From Priapulus caudatus (Eukaryota > Priapulida > Priapulimorpha > Priapulimorphida > Priapulidae), in assembly GCF_000485595.1 (NCBI RefSeq), contig NW_014577738.1, forward strand, positions 44,578-73,821: a DNA stretch of 29,244 nt. The letters are read 5' to 3'. A program made the translations under genes and the position numbers. Under the pieces are notes generated by a model, which saw only the letters and a list, made by a program, of their open reading frames with translations, was not told where the DNA came from and did no database searches. Of this stretch, positions 1-10,080 are shown piece after piece; positions within the stretch are counted from its first letter, which is position 1; every line of letters begins with the position of its first letter.

Positions 1-261
1 TGCTGACATTGTGTGAAGATTCACGAATTGAGGGGTTTTTCACGGATTTTTCGGTGAGTTTGACGGTTTGGCAGGTTTTTTTTCAGCTAGGAACACTCCC
101 CGGGTATAAGAGATGGCCCTATGAAAATTGCATCCAGATCGCTTGGGCGGTTTGGCCGCCTATAGGGAAGATACATACATACATACATACATACATACAT
201 ACATACATACATACATACATACATACATACATACATAGATACATACGAACTCAAATATATA
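1..261. other. Left-edge non-coding flank with (ATAC)n microsatellite
   Basis: No gene is supported here. Positions about 172-235 are a near-perfect ATAC/CATA tetranucleotide microsatellite of roughly 15 units. Its open frames on both strands (Tyr-Ile-His-Thr repeats one way, Met-Tyr-Val-Cys the other) are artefacts of the repeat. Confidence 0.85.
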
Positions 262-507
262 TTAGATATGTACATTAACCTACACGTGTTTACGTTCATC
301 TGTGTGCGTGACAGGTTTAGTAAAGCATATTTAGTATGTAAACGAAGCATGTTAATCGACTGCCGGGCATACGCGGGGCTCAATTTTTGAGCCTCGTAGC
401 GATATAGGGACGTCACCAAGTGTATTCACATTCATAGTTCGATAACGATTGAAGTGACAATTTAATTTACTATATGTACATTGACCTAGACGTGTTGTCG
501 CTCTCTC
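262..507 (-). repeat. Inverted copy (about 1.2 units) of the 206-bp repeat family
   Basis: Read on the minus strand, this segment matches the tandem units at 20119-20832 almost base for base. It covers the last ~150 bp of one unit and the first ~95 bp of the next. It includes the short palindrome GGCTCAAAAATTGAGCC and the flanking CACTTGGTGACGTCCCTATA stretch. It lies about 240 bp before the first long Helitron reading frame. It could be part of the Helitron's 5' end or a separate non-autonomous element; the window alone does not decide. Confidence 0.85.
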
Positions 508-746
508 ACTCATTGTAGACAAAGAAGATGGCCTGTGCATTTTAATGTGTTTTCACAAAAAAGCACTGCGATGGCAGAACACCATTTTTCCATGTCCCTA
601 CAAATCCCGTCGTTCGTTAGACTGGACCCCAGGCTCCAGACTACCTTGCACCAGCTGTCGTCACTGGCAATGTCGTACGTAGCAGCACATCAAACACGTA
701 CAATACTTCATTTCCTGTTTTCGAGCAACGAGGCAACAGTGGTGGT

Positions 747-2960
747 TTGTCCACTCTTAGACTTGCTACCAGACATCCGCACTTCCAAATGACACACAAC
801 ATCACTATATGCAGTGGATTCACATTGGAACAGCGATCAGATATCCTAGAGTATGCAATGCAGGCTGAGCATTTTGAGGGTAGTGCTATCTTAGACACTC
901 TTGACACGTACAAGCAGGAAAAGCCCATGGACGAGGTCATTGCAGCATGTGCAGTTGTAGCTACATTCATGGATCTCGATGATGCATGTTTTCTCACTTA
1001 TGCATACAATGCACAAACAACTGATGTATATCATGACATGCACCTGCAAGAAGTTGCCCAAACACAATCCAGGAGAAAACTATCTGACCGCCTTTTCATT
1101 GTACACACCAACAACCACACTGGACACGGACCATTTCACATTCTCCGTGGACATATCTCAGGGGAAAACGACGCATTTCCTATGAGTTTGTTGTTGTATG
1201 GGACATTGCAATGCTTGCTTCATGTACGATTCTTGCACACTTCGTTACTTCACAATGTTTGGCAGCACCCCAATGAACAACTAGCTAGACAAGTGCTCGA
1301 TATCTGCAAAGCGTTTGCCCATAACACGCATATGACACGCACACCAGTCAAGGCATCAACCTTAACAGAAGTATCGACTGCTTTGTCAGCATTAACTCAT
1401 GCACGCATTGCAGACGAAACACTTGCACAAGTATTGCAGTATCTTTGTCCTGGCATCGAGTCTCAGCAAATGAATGATCAGTGGGAATTTCCAGGAACTG
1501 ATACAGTTCATACGGGTTTACTGGTTCTGACAAGGCCAGGACGTCTTCGTGGTCAAGAACCTGTGCCACTCCAATCTGCAGATGGCCAGTGGATGCTGTT
1601 GTTTGGTTTGTCTATCGAAACACTTGTACTTGGGTATCATGTCGAGGTGTCTTTTCGGTGGACTCCCGCATTCTACTGGCAACCCACTAGAACAAGGCTT
1701 CATAACAGGTCATCATCACAGATGCGACTTCTTATTTATGCCACTGCGAATAAACTGCAAAAAGCCAGAGACGATGTTTTGCAACGATGTGGAGGCCAGT
1801 CAAAGATTGTGTGTCTCATCCATCATGAATATCTTTTGCGTCAGCAGAAGGGGTGCGCCATTCCTTGTTGTGTGGCAACATGCCAAGCTGGTATTCGATG
1901 GCACTGTCCACATGGTTTGGGTCATGTTCAGTGTGCTGTTGGCATGTGTCTCCATCATTTCAAGCTAGACACCCATGACGATCAAGACACATCTAGTACT
2001 GTTGGATGCTATGGTCCAGATGTACACCATGGCCATGTTCAGGTACCTCCTGTCCTTGATCATAACGAAGAAAACAATGGTGCTGAGGACATTCTTGCTC
2101 TTTCGTTCAACGACACTGATTTGCACGATATTCCTTGTCATCCACTTGAACGCTATGCCATTGGAGGAAATGATTATGCATCCGACACATGCCCCAACAT
2201 CTCATCTGCAACAGTTAATGTCGGCTACCTTTCGGAGCGTACCTCAAATGCAACGCTTGGACATTACTTGCTGAATAACCATCTCCAAGTCTTAAACCGC
2301 ATGATCAAGTCACAGAAGCCACCTGTAGCTGCACAGAAAATACTTCAGCAAATCTGTGCACGCACACCAGAATGGACAGTGCCGCTCCTATATCCAGAGG
2401 CGCAGCTATTTCCACGCATTTTCTGGAATATGCATGCAAACGCAGTTACAGGTGCATTGCCTGCCATCATGTTCACCGATGCAGGTTCGTTTCAAAGGCA
2501 TTTCCATGTTGCCTCACTCACCGAGCACATGTATGTGCGTTTAATGGATGGCGGCCTGCTCACTTCACGTGAATCTGCATACCTGCAGTTCAACTTTGAT
2601 ATTTTGCTAAACAGTGTACTGAACACCAACTCTGCCGTCATTGCTTGTCGTAAAGGCCTAGAGCACCTCACACGCAATCATAGCACGCAATCGATACAGA
2701 GTCGTGAGAGTATCATGCAGTTGAATGAATTAGATGCTCGTCGAGAAGTCAAACGATTGTCAGCACTGTTGCGATCAGAGGGTGCGTTGGACTATTTTGT
2801 GACACTCACGTGCAACGATAGTGCTACAATGTGTGTTTGGCCAATTCGAGCAGCCATTGAACAGCGATGTGATTCCCTCAACCGAGACGCCATGCTACAA
2901 AAATATGCGGTCATCATGTGTCGAGCTTGGGAGAGAACAAGTCGCTATGTGTGGAACTAG
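747..2960 (+). pseudogene. Helitron protein, N-terminal region through Helitron_like_N motif
   Basis: This 737-codon open frame opens at a TTG; the first in-frame ATG is at 789. The segment 535-746, open in another frame, may be a frameshifted N-terminal extension. A Cys/His-rich patch near residues 370-405 (CC, C, HC, H, H, C, C, HH spacing) could bind metal. From about residue 545 the text is Helitron-like: LYPEAQLFP, then LTSRESAYLQFNFD, then YFVTLTCND at about residues 685-693. These match the conserved region preceding the Rep catalytic core in Helitron proteins (established family knowledge). The TAG at 2958-2960 interrupts the frame just before the HUH motif. The same frame continues cleanly afterwards, so the stop is a nonsense change rather than a real terminus. 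Confidence 0.8.
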
Positions 2961-4140
2961 ATCCAGTACAGCCCTGAGCGACCACTTGGACATGTCAAGA
3001 CTGCATGGATGAGGTATGAATTCCAGAGTAGTGGAGCACTGGGAAATCGACCACATATTCATGGCGGCATAACTTTGCATCCAGAAAGCAACGAGGTCTC
3101 CCTCAAACGCATCAGATGCACCTTAGAGACATGTTCTCGGTTACAGCACACACTGATATGGAGACGTTGATGACACGCGGACTTGTTAAAGATGAAGAAG
3201 ATTTCTCTCGCCTCCACCATCTAGCAAGCCAGCTTCAAACCCATAGTTGCACACGTGCTGCAGGTCGATGCCAAAGGCAGGCTGCAGATGATTCAATGAT
3301 TTGTCGTGTCCAGAAACATCCTGCAAGCCTCAACTACAGGTTTCACGAAAAAGAACAGCTCTATGATCCTGAAACAATGCATAGACTACAGTATCTGGAC
3401 CTCGGTGTAACCGACCCACTGACACATGAATGGAGGAGACCAGCGCACGAATTTCGTGGTGGCAGATGGGAATACCCTGCTCAACCTGGTGAACACTTTG
3501 TTCCAACTGTGCCAATACTGTTCATTGCTCTGCAAGCTTGCACCAATGTCCAGTACTGTGATCGCAAGTTCCAGGTTGCCTACTTGGCTAAATATGCAGC
3601 AGGGTTAGATGAGAAGCGCCAGGTCACATTCTCTTTGTCTTGCAACGATTCACAAACTATCGATGCAGAAGTTCATCAACCAATCAACATCAAAATTTCT
3701 GGCCAGGCAATCAAAGCATCCAACAGACATACAAATGCACTTGCACGCGAAATAGCTCTGACTGAAATGATTTGGTTTCGTGCTTGCCTCCCATATGTCA
3801 CCTACCCGACTGATATGACGCATGTCAACACCATGCCTCCAGAGTACCGCGCTGCCATTGTGAAAAGGCCAGGCATCATCACCAGAGTCGAAGGTGGAGG
3901 AGGCCACTTACATCCTGTTGAAGCTCGACGCCATTTACCAGCCTGGCGTCAGTTCACTGCAAGTCAAGAACTTGCTACGGCAGATTATGCACGAGGCAGA
4001 TATTATCTTGACCCAACCACAGGCTTTTCAGTGCGACCACCAGAGCTTTCAACAATATTGAACTATATGTCAAATGGTTTGCATTCAAGTAATTACCAGC
4101 AAATCAGGACTAACTTGCTGATAATAGACTCGAGACATGC
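2961..4140 (+). pseudogene. Helitron Rep nuclease core (HUH and two-Tyr motifs)
   Basis: After the in-frame TAG the frame reads on to RPHIHGG, where His-Ile-His (3054-3062) is the metal-binding HUH motif of rolling-circle Rep nucleases. Near 3111-3125 the frame shifts by one, and the text resumes as RDMFSVTAHTDMETLMTRG. YLAKYAAG (Tyr codons at 3581-3583 and 3593-3595) gives the two catalytic tyrosines in the YxxKY spacing typical of Helitrons. These tyrosines nick and hold the DNA 5' end during strand transfer. The open frame formally runs to 4261, but from about 4135 the homologous text moves into the frame of the helicase. All catalytic residues I can see are intact; only the frame is broken. 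Confidence 0.87.
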
Positions 4141-6285
4141 TTGTGGATTGATGGTGCTATTCGCCGTGTACAGTTACGGCATTCGTATGTCTTGTCTGCA
4201 TGTGCGTATATCCTTGACAAGCAGGATGATCCCGCAACAGGGGAACAATCACGTCACTTGAACAATGCTATATTCCAGACCCTGCAGCACGAACACAACA
4301 CCCACCAGCTGGACAGTCAGTACTCCGACCTGTACCTGCGTTTCGTTGATGTCACCAAAACGAAGCGCAATGATGTGGTCTTCACTCAGGTCACACCTAC
4401 ACAGTTCTCGCGCTTTCTGATCCATCTTATGCTGTCAACTGGAAATTTCGTCACAGAAATAGATCTGTATAGTGCCCCTTCAATGCTTGATGCATTTCGC
4501 AGGTGTGGATTAATTCACAATGCCATTCCAACAGAAGCCGATGTTAAACGTCTTGCAAGGAACTATGTGCAAGGACAGTTGCAATGGTTGGCCATAGGTA
4601 CCCGTAGGTTTGCAAAGCTCTTGCAAGCCTTAATTGATGGGTTGCAACGGTTCCTTCTTCACAGAGAACTCGCATATGACTCATTGCCATTGTACCTGCA
4701 ACGCGCCATGGTTGAACATGCCACTGAAGAGGTTGCTGACCTTCAACCCACAAGGCGGGCTATGGCAGTCGACACATTGTTCCATGAGCTGAGCAACATT
4801 ATACAAGACTTTCCGGATCCAGAACAACTCAAACTCCAGCAGGTGATTGCCTTTCATCCCCGTATGACCTCGACACCGCAGCAGTTCCAAGAATCCATTG
4901 CCGAACATACAGCTGCCCTCCAAGACTGCTGCATGGCCATCGACAAATTGTTTGTGCCAGACACAACTTTTGTGAAATCACCAATCTTGGTAGGACCACC
5001 TGGGTCAGGTAAAACACACATTCTACTTCTCAGTCAAACCTATGCGTTGTCACAAGGACTTAATGCTCAGTTGGTAGCAATGACATCAGAGAGAGCAAGG
5101 AGACTTGGAGGGGAGCACATACATTTACTCTTTGGCATACCAGTCTCGAACAACAAAAGGTCTACCGTAACATACATGGCAGAAACCACCATCTTTCATC
5201 TTGCCCGTTCTCCTGTTAGAATGGCGGCATTGCAACGCATCGATGTACTGCTGATTGAGGAGATAGGACTGGTCTCAGCAGAGATGTTTGCTGTCATGGA
5301 TGTGGTCTTGCGTTACATCCGAGACAATCAGGTCCCAATGGGTGGTGTCCTTATCTTGGCTTCTGGCGATCCCCGACAATTGCCACCTGTTTCCGGTTCA
5401 CCAATCTGGTCCAGCTACCATTTGATATCCACCTTCCGAGTCATTTCTTTAGTCCACTATGTGCGAGCACAACGTGATGTCAACCTACAAACCCTTCTGA
5501 AACATCTGCGCAGAGGCAATATTACAGACCTAGAAATTTCAGAGTTTGAAAACATCATCAGAGAGCATTGCATCCCCCACCACTGTGTCGCTACATGGGA
5601 CCAGGTACCACCACACATTTTACGCATAGTTGGTACTCGCCAGGCAAGTCAACAGATTGTTCAACAATACCTTCAGCTCAAACTTAGTGATCCAGCCATC
5701 AACTGCATCACATTTCAAGCCACAGATGAGGTTGAAACTGCTGGAAGGCAGGTCATGACAGCAAATGCTAAAACAACTCAACAGCTGAATTACAAATGCC
5801 AGGAACCACAGTCATTGGTTGTGTTTGTGGGTGCTGTCATGCGCTTAACATTCAACAACATTCACCCATCACAGTCTCGCCCGCGTTTCTCACAAGGCCA
5901 GTTGTGTGTTGTATGTGCTGTGAGCAATGACCATCATCAGCCTGCAGGAAAGAGCATTCGAGTTAAACTTGTACCCCCTGGACTGCGTAACTTCAACATT
6001 GAACAGCTTCCTGATGATTGGTCTGAGTTTACCTTAAAAGTTCGATCAACTGCTCCAATCATATTGATGGGCACCAGGGCAAGGGCATGGCGCAAGCAAT
6101 TCCCACTGACTTATTTTGTGTGTACCACCATTCACAAAGCCATTGGAGAGACACTTCCACATGTGGCTACACAACTCAGTTTGACACACAAGGAATATCG
6201 GCTGTGGGAACGCGAGCAGCTGCTTGTTTTGCTTAGCCGTGTGCCAACTTTGAAGACACCATTGCTGCTATGCGAAACCTGTTAG
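4141..6285 (+). pseudogene. Helitron Pif1/RecD-like SF1 helicase domain
   Basis: This 714-codon open frame carries SF1 helicase motifs in order. Walker A is GPPGSGKT (4993-5016). The Walker B-like motif is LLIEEIGLVSAEMF (about 5248-5289), with Glu-Glu in place of the usual Asp-Glu. Motif III is GDPRQLPPVSG (about 5365-5397). Motif V-like TIHKAIGETL and motif VI-like QLLVLLSRV lie near the end. Pif1-type helicases unwind DNA 5' to 3' and are the C-terminal half of Helitron transposases. The first codon here is TTG and the N-terminal text fuses logically with the preceding Rep frame, so this is not an independent gene. Motif V has Ile where Gln is usual. The TAG at the end is followed by coherent text in other frames leading into the next domain. 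Confidence 0.92.
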
Positions 6286-6298
6286 CGTCCCATCACAT

Positions 6299-6794
6299 TG
6301 GGCTAGCCATGTCGACCAAGTATTGCAGACCCTGGATTGTCGTTACGCAGGCCCACGTATTTTGCATCATGTTCACAATCCACTGCCAGGTATGCTAAAC
6401 CTGATACCAGATCTTGATTTAGGCTTCGTCTACCTCATTGCCAGTACAAAGGAATGCCGTTTTGCTCATGTTGGAGAGACTGGTTCCATTCGTCGACGTT
6501 TGCTACAGCATAATAGTGGCCATGGTTCTCGGTTTACAAATGATCCACTTCTTCGACCATGGGGTCTCGTCGTACTTGTCTGGTTTTCCAGGTACTGGTC
6601 AGGAGGCCAACAACATCACCGCTCGCAAGGCCTTCGAGGCACAGTGGCACTTTAGGAATGCTGCATTGCCACCTACTGATGTGCGTGGCATGAAGGCGAG
6701 TGGAGAGGCCGTTTTTGCGCTTGCCAGACAGCAAAATTCAGGGCTGCTATGGCAGGAGTTTGCTACCATACGTGTCGTCGAACGTGCAGCATAA
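6299..6794 (+). pseudogene. GIY-YIG-type nuclease domain at the Helitron C-terminal side
   Basis: About 45 codons after helicase motif VI, a new frame reads GFVYLIAS (Tyr at 6431-6433), then AHVGETGSIRRRLLQHN (from 6464), then RPWGLVVLV. After a shift near 6585, another frame supplies SGFPGTGQEANNITARKAFEAQWH and ends at 6794. This fits the GIY-YIG nuclease layout: a GIY-like strand, a (Y/H)VG strand, the catalytic Arg in the following helix, and a late catalytic Glu in (F)E..W (6636-6638). The second tyrosine of the signature is His here. GIY-YIG nucleases are single-domain endonucleases found in repair proteins, homing enzymes and Penelope-like retroelements. Attachment to a Helitron is an inference from adjacency, common strand, and the absence of any promoter-like gap. 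Confidence 0.72.
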
Positions 6795-8294
6795 GGCCTT
6801 TTCTCACATTCAGTGCATTTTGGATGTCTTCCACTATCACCTGCAGTAACTGAGGAAAGTGCAGGATGTTATTGGAATGGCTTTTGTATATAACTATACA
6901 CAGTGCATGATCCTTGGTTCATCAGAGTCAAGCATATGTCAGTGTATAAGAAAGTGCTGCTATACTATGTTTTTCTGTAACTGTTTTGTATCAATATCTA
7001 ATGTAATGATTTGTGCATAAACATTGTCCCATGTGTGTCATTGCCCATGTCTGCATTATGTGGCAACATGCTGCACTTGGCAAGTGCATCTATTCTATCA
7101 GTATGTGTGCTTTCGTGATTGATGACAAGTGTACATAGTATGAAACCATGTGCTGTGGCAATATTTCTTGTATCATGCTTTGTATGTAGTTTGCTGTATA
7201 TTCATAGTTCGGTACATATTGAACATATATGTGCCCAAATGCCAATATTCAGTACAGTACAGATACGATTTCTGTAAAACTAGCGCAGTATTTCTACATA
7301 CATGAACATTGCAATTGTGCGCACGTGCCAAGAATGAAGTTTCATCTCACTCCATGTATGCTATTTGGTTTTTGCTTTCCTCATTGAATACAACTGCACA
7401 TAGTGTAAAACCATGAAATGTGGCAATGTCAACATTTATCATCATTTCTCCATCGTGTTTCTCATCATGTATTCTGAACACGCACGCTTTTGTATAGAAC
7501 TATACACAGTGCATGATAGGTTGGTTATCACAATTGACCGAATGTGCGTGTAAAACTCTCCTCAACAATACTATGTATTTCTGTATATTGTTCACTATAC
7601 GTTGTACGAATATTTGCACATCCATTAAGTGTCTGTCGAGAACAAATACTGTTTCACAACATGTGTTTCTGTATATCGTCAATTATGCGTTCGACCAAGA
7701 TTGACTCAGTATTCCTCCATAAATATCGTGACATTTGTCTCGTTCGTCATTTCTGCAGTATGTGCCAATATGCTGCACTTTCAAACTTCATACATTCTAT
7801 TTGTATTTGTGCTTTCGCTATTGAATCGAACTACATAGTGAGAGTGTGCGCGCTATAGTAATACTGAGTGTCACATGTCATGTAAAATGTGTTTAGAAGC
7901 AATATTTTGCCCCACACCACAAAATGTGTTCATATGAGTTGCTTTCAGCATACTTTCATTGTGACAAGAATTTCTCCCAACTCTATACTAACTTGCTGAT
8001 ATGCGTTGGCAAGCGTTATGGTGTTTCTTATGCAAGACCTGAAACGACACACAACTTGTTCAGTTTCCGAGTTTCCTCTTTTCTGCATTTCGTATTGTTT
8101 ATAGTGCTCAAGATGGAGGTCAAGCATGGGTCACACAGGGAATAATGTCAACACGTCAGAACACGCATTCATACATATTTGTACGTCCAAAAGACAGACA
8201 CTCCGTTATCATGCGTTATTATAACTTATAATGCGTTGGCATGCGTTATGACAGATTCTACATTTAAATTTGGCCCCATCCTTTCGTGTTAATA
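6795..8294. other. Non-coding DNA downstream of the Helitron ORFs
   Basis: No gene is supported; open frames are short and lack recognisable protein text. The stretch is AT-rich and built from diverged repeats. The phrase GCTTTTGTATA..ACTATACACAGTGCATGAT occurs at about 6879 and again at about 7489, an internal repeat at ~608 bp spacing. Positions 6964-7713 are copy 1 of a ~750-bp direct repeat. This may be the Helitron's 3' non-coding end, but no terminal hairpin was recognised. Confidence 0.7.
6964..7713 (+). repeat. Direct repeat copy 1 (~750 bp)
   Basis: Nearly identical to 8668-9433 at an offset of 1704-1718 bp. Shared landmarks include CATTGCCCATGTCTGCATTA (about 7039 versus 8753) and AATTATG.GTTC.ACCAAGATTGACT (7681 versus 9399). 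Copy 1 continues past TCAGTATT into CCTCCATAAATATCG. In copy 2 a TIR starts at that point, so copy 1 preserves the pre-insertion sequence. Confidence 0.9.
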
Positions 8295-8515
8295 TAACAC
8301 AGATTTACTTTGACGGTAGGGCATTCCAAAATGTCATTGTGCTATCCCACTTAAAAACCCACACATTTACTCTCATGGTAGGGTTTTCTTAATTTAAATG
8401 CTTATTTCCTGCTTAAAACAACACATTTACGCTCACGGTAGGGGATTCTAAATGTACATTGTATTTTTCTGCTTTATCACACATTTTATCTCACGGTAGG
8501 CCATTATTAATGTCA
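8295..8515 (+). repeat. Four-unit ~61-bp tandem array
   Basis: Four successive units each contain a variant of ACACATTTACTCTCACGGTA followed by GGG.ATTCTAAATGT and a TTTCTGCTTAAAA-like stretch. They start near 8295, 8358, 8418 and 8477. Units differ from each other by several substitutions. The array lies between the two ~750-bp direct repeats. There are no unique spacers, so it is a minisatellite. Confidence 0.75.
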
Positions 8516-8667
8516 GCTTACTTTCATGTCACGGAATAACGCATGCACAGTGTTCATTTTTGGACTTAAAACATTTTCTACGACTCTCTCAACACTATAT
8601 ATATTGATGGTTAATTGACAAAGCAGGCATGTCGTCTCAGGTATTCTATCATTTGTTTCTTGAACAC

Positions 8668-9433
8668 ACTATGTTTTTCTGTATATAGGTAACTATGTTT
8701 TGTATCAATATCTACTGTAATGATTCGTGCATAAACATTGTCACATGTGTGTCATTGCCCATGTCTGCATTATGTGGCAACATGCTGCACTTGGCAAGTG
8801 CATCTATTCTATCAGTATGTGTGCTTTCGTGATTGATGACAAATGTACATAGTATGAAAGCACGTGCTGTGGCAATATTTCTTGTATCGTGCTTTGTATG
8901 TAGTTTGCTGTATATTCATAGTTCGGTACATATTGAACATATATGTGCCCAAATGCCAATATTGAGTACAGTACAGATACGATTTCTGTAAAACTAGAGC
9001 AGTATTTCTACATACATGAACATTGCAATTGTGCGCACGTGCCAAGAATGAAGTTTCATCTCACTCCATGTATGCTATTTGGTTTTTGCTTTCCTCATTG
9101 AATACAACTGCACATAGTGTAAAACCATGAAATGTGGCAATGTCAACATTTATCATCATTTCTGCATCGTGTTTCTCGTCATGTATTGTGAAGACGCACG
9201 CCTTTCAGCCTTTTGTATAGAACTTTACACAGTGCACGATAGGCTGGTCATCATGTGCGTGTAAAAGTCTCGTTCTGAACAATACTATGTATTTCTGTAT
9301 ATCGTTCACTATGACTTGTACGTATATTTCCATATCCATTAAGTGTCTGTGGAGTACAAATACTGTTTTACAACATGACTGTGTTTCTGTATATCGTCAA
9401 TTATGAGTTCCACCAAGATTGACTCTCAGTATT
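8668..9433 (+). repeat. Direct repeat copy 2 (~750 bp)
   Basis: Second copy of the 6964-7713 segment, with a few small indels such as an extra CCTTTCAG-like insertion near 9205. It ends exactly where the TIR at 9434 begins, after CTCAGTATT. No protein-coding capacity is seen. Confidence 0.9.
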
Positions 9434-9512
9434 GCTCAAAGGCTCGTTGTCGTAACAGGTATACAGATATGTACCCGAGGTACATATCTGTATACACAAA
9501 TGTACCTGACCA
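9434..9512 (+). mobile_element. Left terminal repeat of the GGGTCGTTGTCGTAACAGG family (solo or autonomous-element end)
   Basis: It starts GCTCAAAGGCTCGTTGTCGT and matches the left end of the MITE at 14558 for about 78 bp. It contains a perfect 17-bp inverted repeat (9459-9475 with 9479-9495, loop CGA). No matching right end lies nearby. The break from the flanking direct repeat is clean when compared with copy 1. It sits just upstream of the first exon of the MULE-type transposase gene, so it may be the left TIR of that autonomous element rather than a truncated MITE. Confidence 0.75.
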
Positions 9513-9740
9513 ATGTTGTTTCTACATAACCGTACCGCTGCGCTCCATTTACGTACTTCGGCGGGAAGTATCGTGAAGTCACGTGGTATTGTCGTAAAAG
9601 CCGGAAATCGGTCCAGCTCGCCGTTCGCGCCATGTAAATATATATTTGTATGTGTGAATTTTGTGCGATCGCCATGTGAATCGTCAGACAATGATGACAA
9701 TGACAGAGAAATAGTATTTAATAATATAGCGATCGGAGAC
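9513..9740 (+). promoter_or_regulatory. Candidate promoter/5' leader of the MULE-type gene
   Basis: This short CpG-rich stretch has an ETS-type core (GCCGGAAAT at about 9600), a CACGTG E-box-like site (about 9580) and no obvious TATA box. The frame used by exon 1 is open back to an ATG at 9513, so part of it could be coding. I favour the ATG at 9741 because the text upstream lacks protein-like character, but the acidic run ESSDNDDNDRE just upstream makes an earlier start possible. Confidence 0.4.
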
Positions 9741-10036
9741 ATGGATCTCATACAAAATAACTATGACACAGACAGCAGCGATGACGACGATGAACCTACC
9801 TTGCTGACGGTAGCCGTAGGAGGCAATGATTTGGAACAAATGCTATCGCGTCACCCAAAGCTTGCCCAAGTGGCACTCCATCGGGACAAGCGGAGGGTGA
9901 AAACCGAATTGGTCGAGCTCGTCGTAGACGATAGTGACAAAGATGACTTCGTTTTTAATATTAAGAGAGGAGAGCGTGTCATCAAGAATAGGAGAAATCG
10001 CTTCTCGGATGATATCCGTTTGACAGAAGCTGGAAG
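9741..10036 (+). CDS. MULE-type transposase gene, exon 1 (acidic N-terminus)
   Basis: From ATG 9741 the frame reads MDLIQNNYDTDSSDDDDEPT and continues to IRLTEAGR. It ends at a strong donor, AAG|GTGAGT (10036/10037), in phase 2. The first third is very acidic and the C-terminal part is basic (KRGERVIKNRRNRF). No enzymatic motif is visible; such regions commonly precede zinc-binding domains in transposases. Assignment to this gene rests on strand, the donor, and exact phase match with exon 2. It starts ~300 bp inside the TIR at 9434, as expected for a MULE gene. Confidence 0.55.
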
Positions 10037-10080
10037 GTGAGTAGGCCCCCAAATTTGTTTTGTCATGTAGCACCTAGCCT

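Larger units (their letters stand above)
535..6794 (+). mobile_element. Decayed Helitron-like rolling-circle element, coding region
   Basis: Successive plus-strand frames spell one Helitron-type polyprotein: a Helitron N-terminal region, a Rep nuclease with HUH and YxxKY motifs, and a Pif1/RecD-like helicase. It ends with a GIY-YIG-like domain, which is not the usual partner of these proteins. The reading frame is broken by a TAG at 2958-2960 and by shifts near 3115, 4135, 6270-6320 and 6585, so this copy should not encode a working protein. Element ends are not identified. I did not find a convincing 5'-TC or a 3' hairpin followed by CTRR. The true element probably extends into the non-coding DNA on both sides. 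Spliced or programmed frameshifts are possible but less likely than decay. Confidence 0.85.

Noticed and set aside
9-419. Overlapping ORFs on both strands across the ATAC microsatellite
   Set aside because: The translated text is the repeat itself; no protein-like sequence outside it.
7544-7858. Short ORFs downstream of the Helitron (up to 104 codons)
   Set aside because: Within repeat DNA; frames differ between the duplicated copies and have no conserved protein text.
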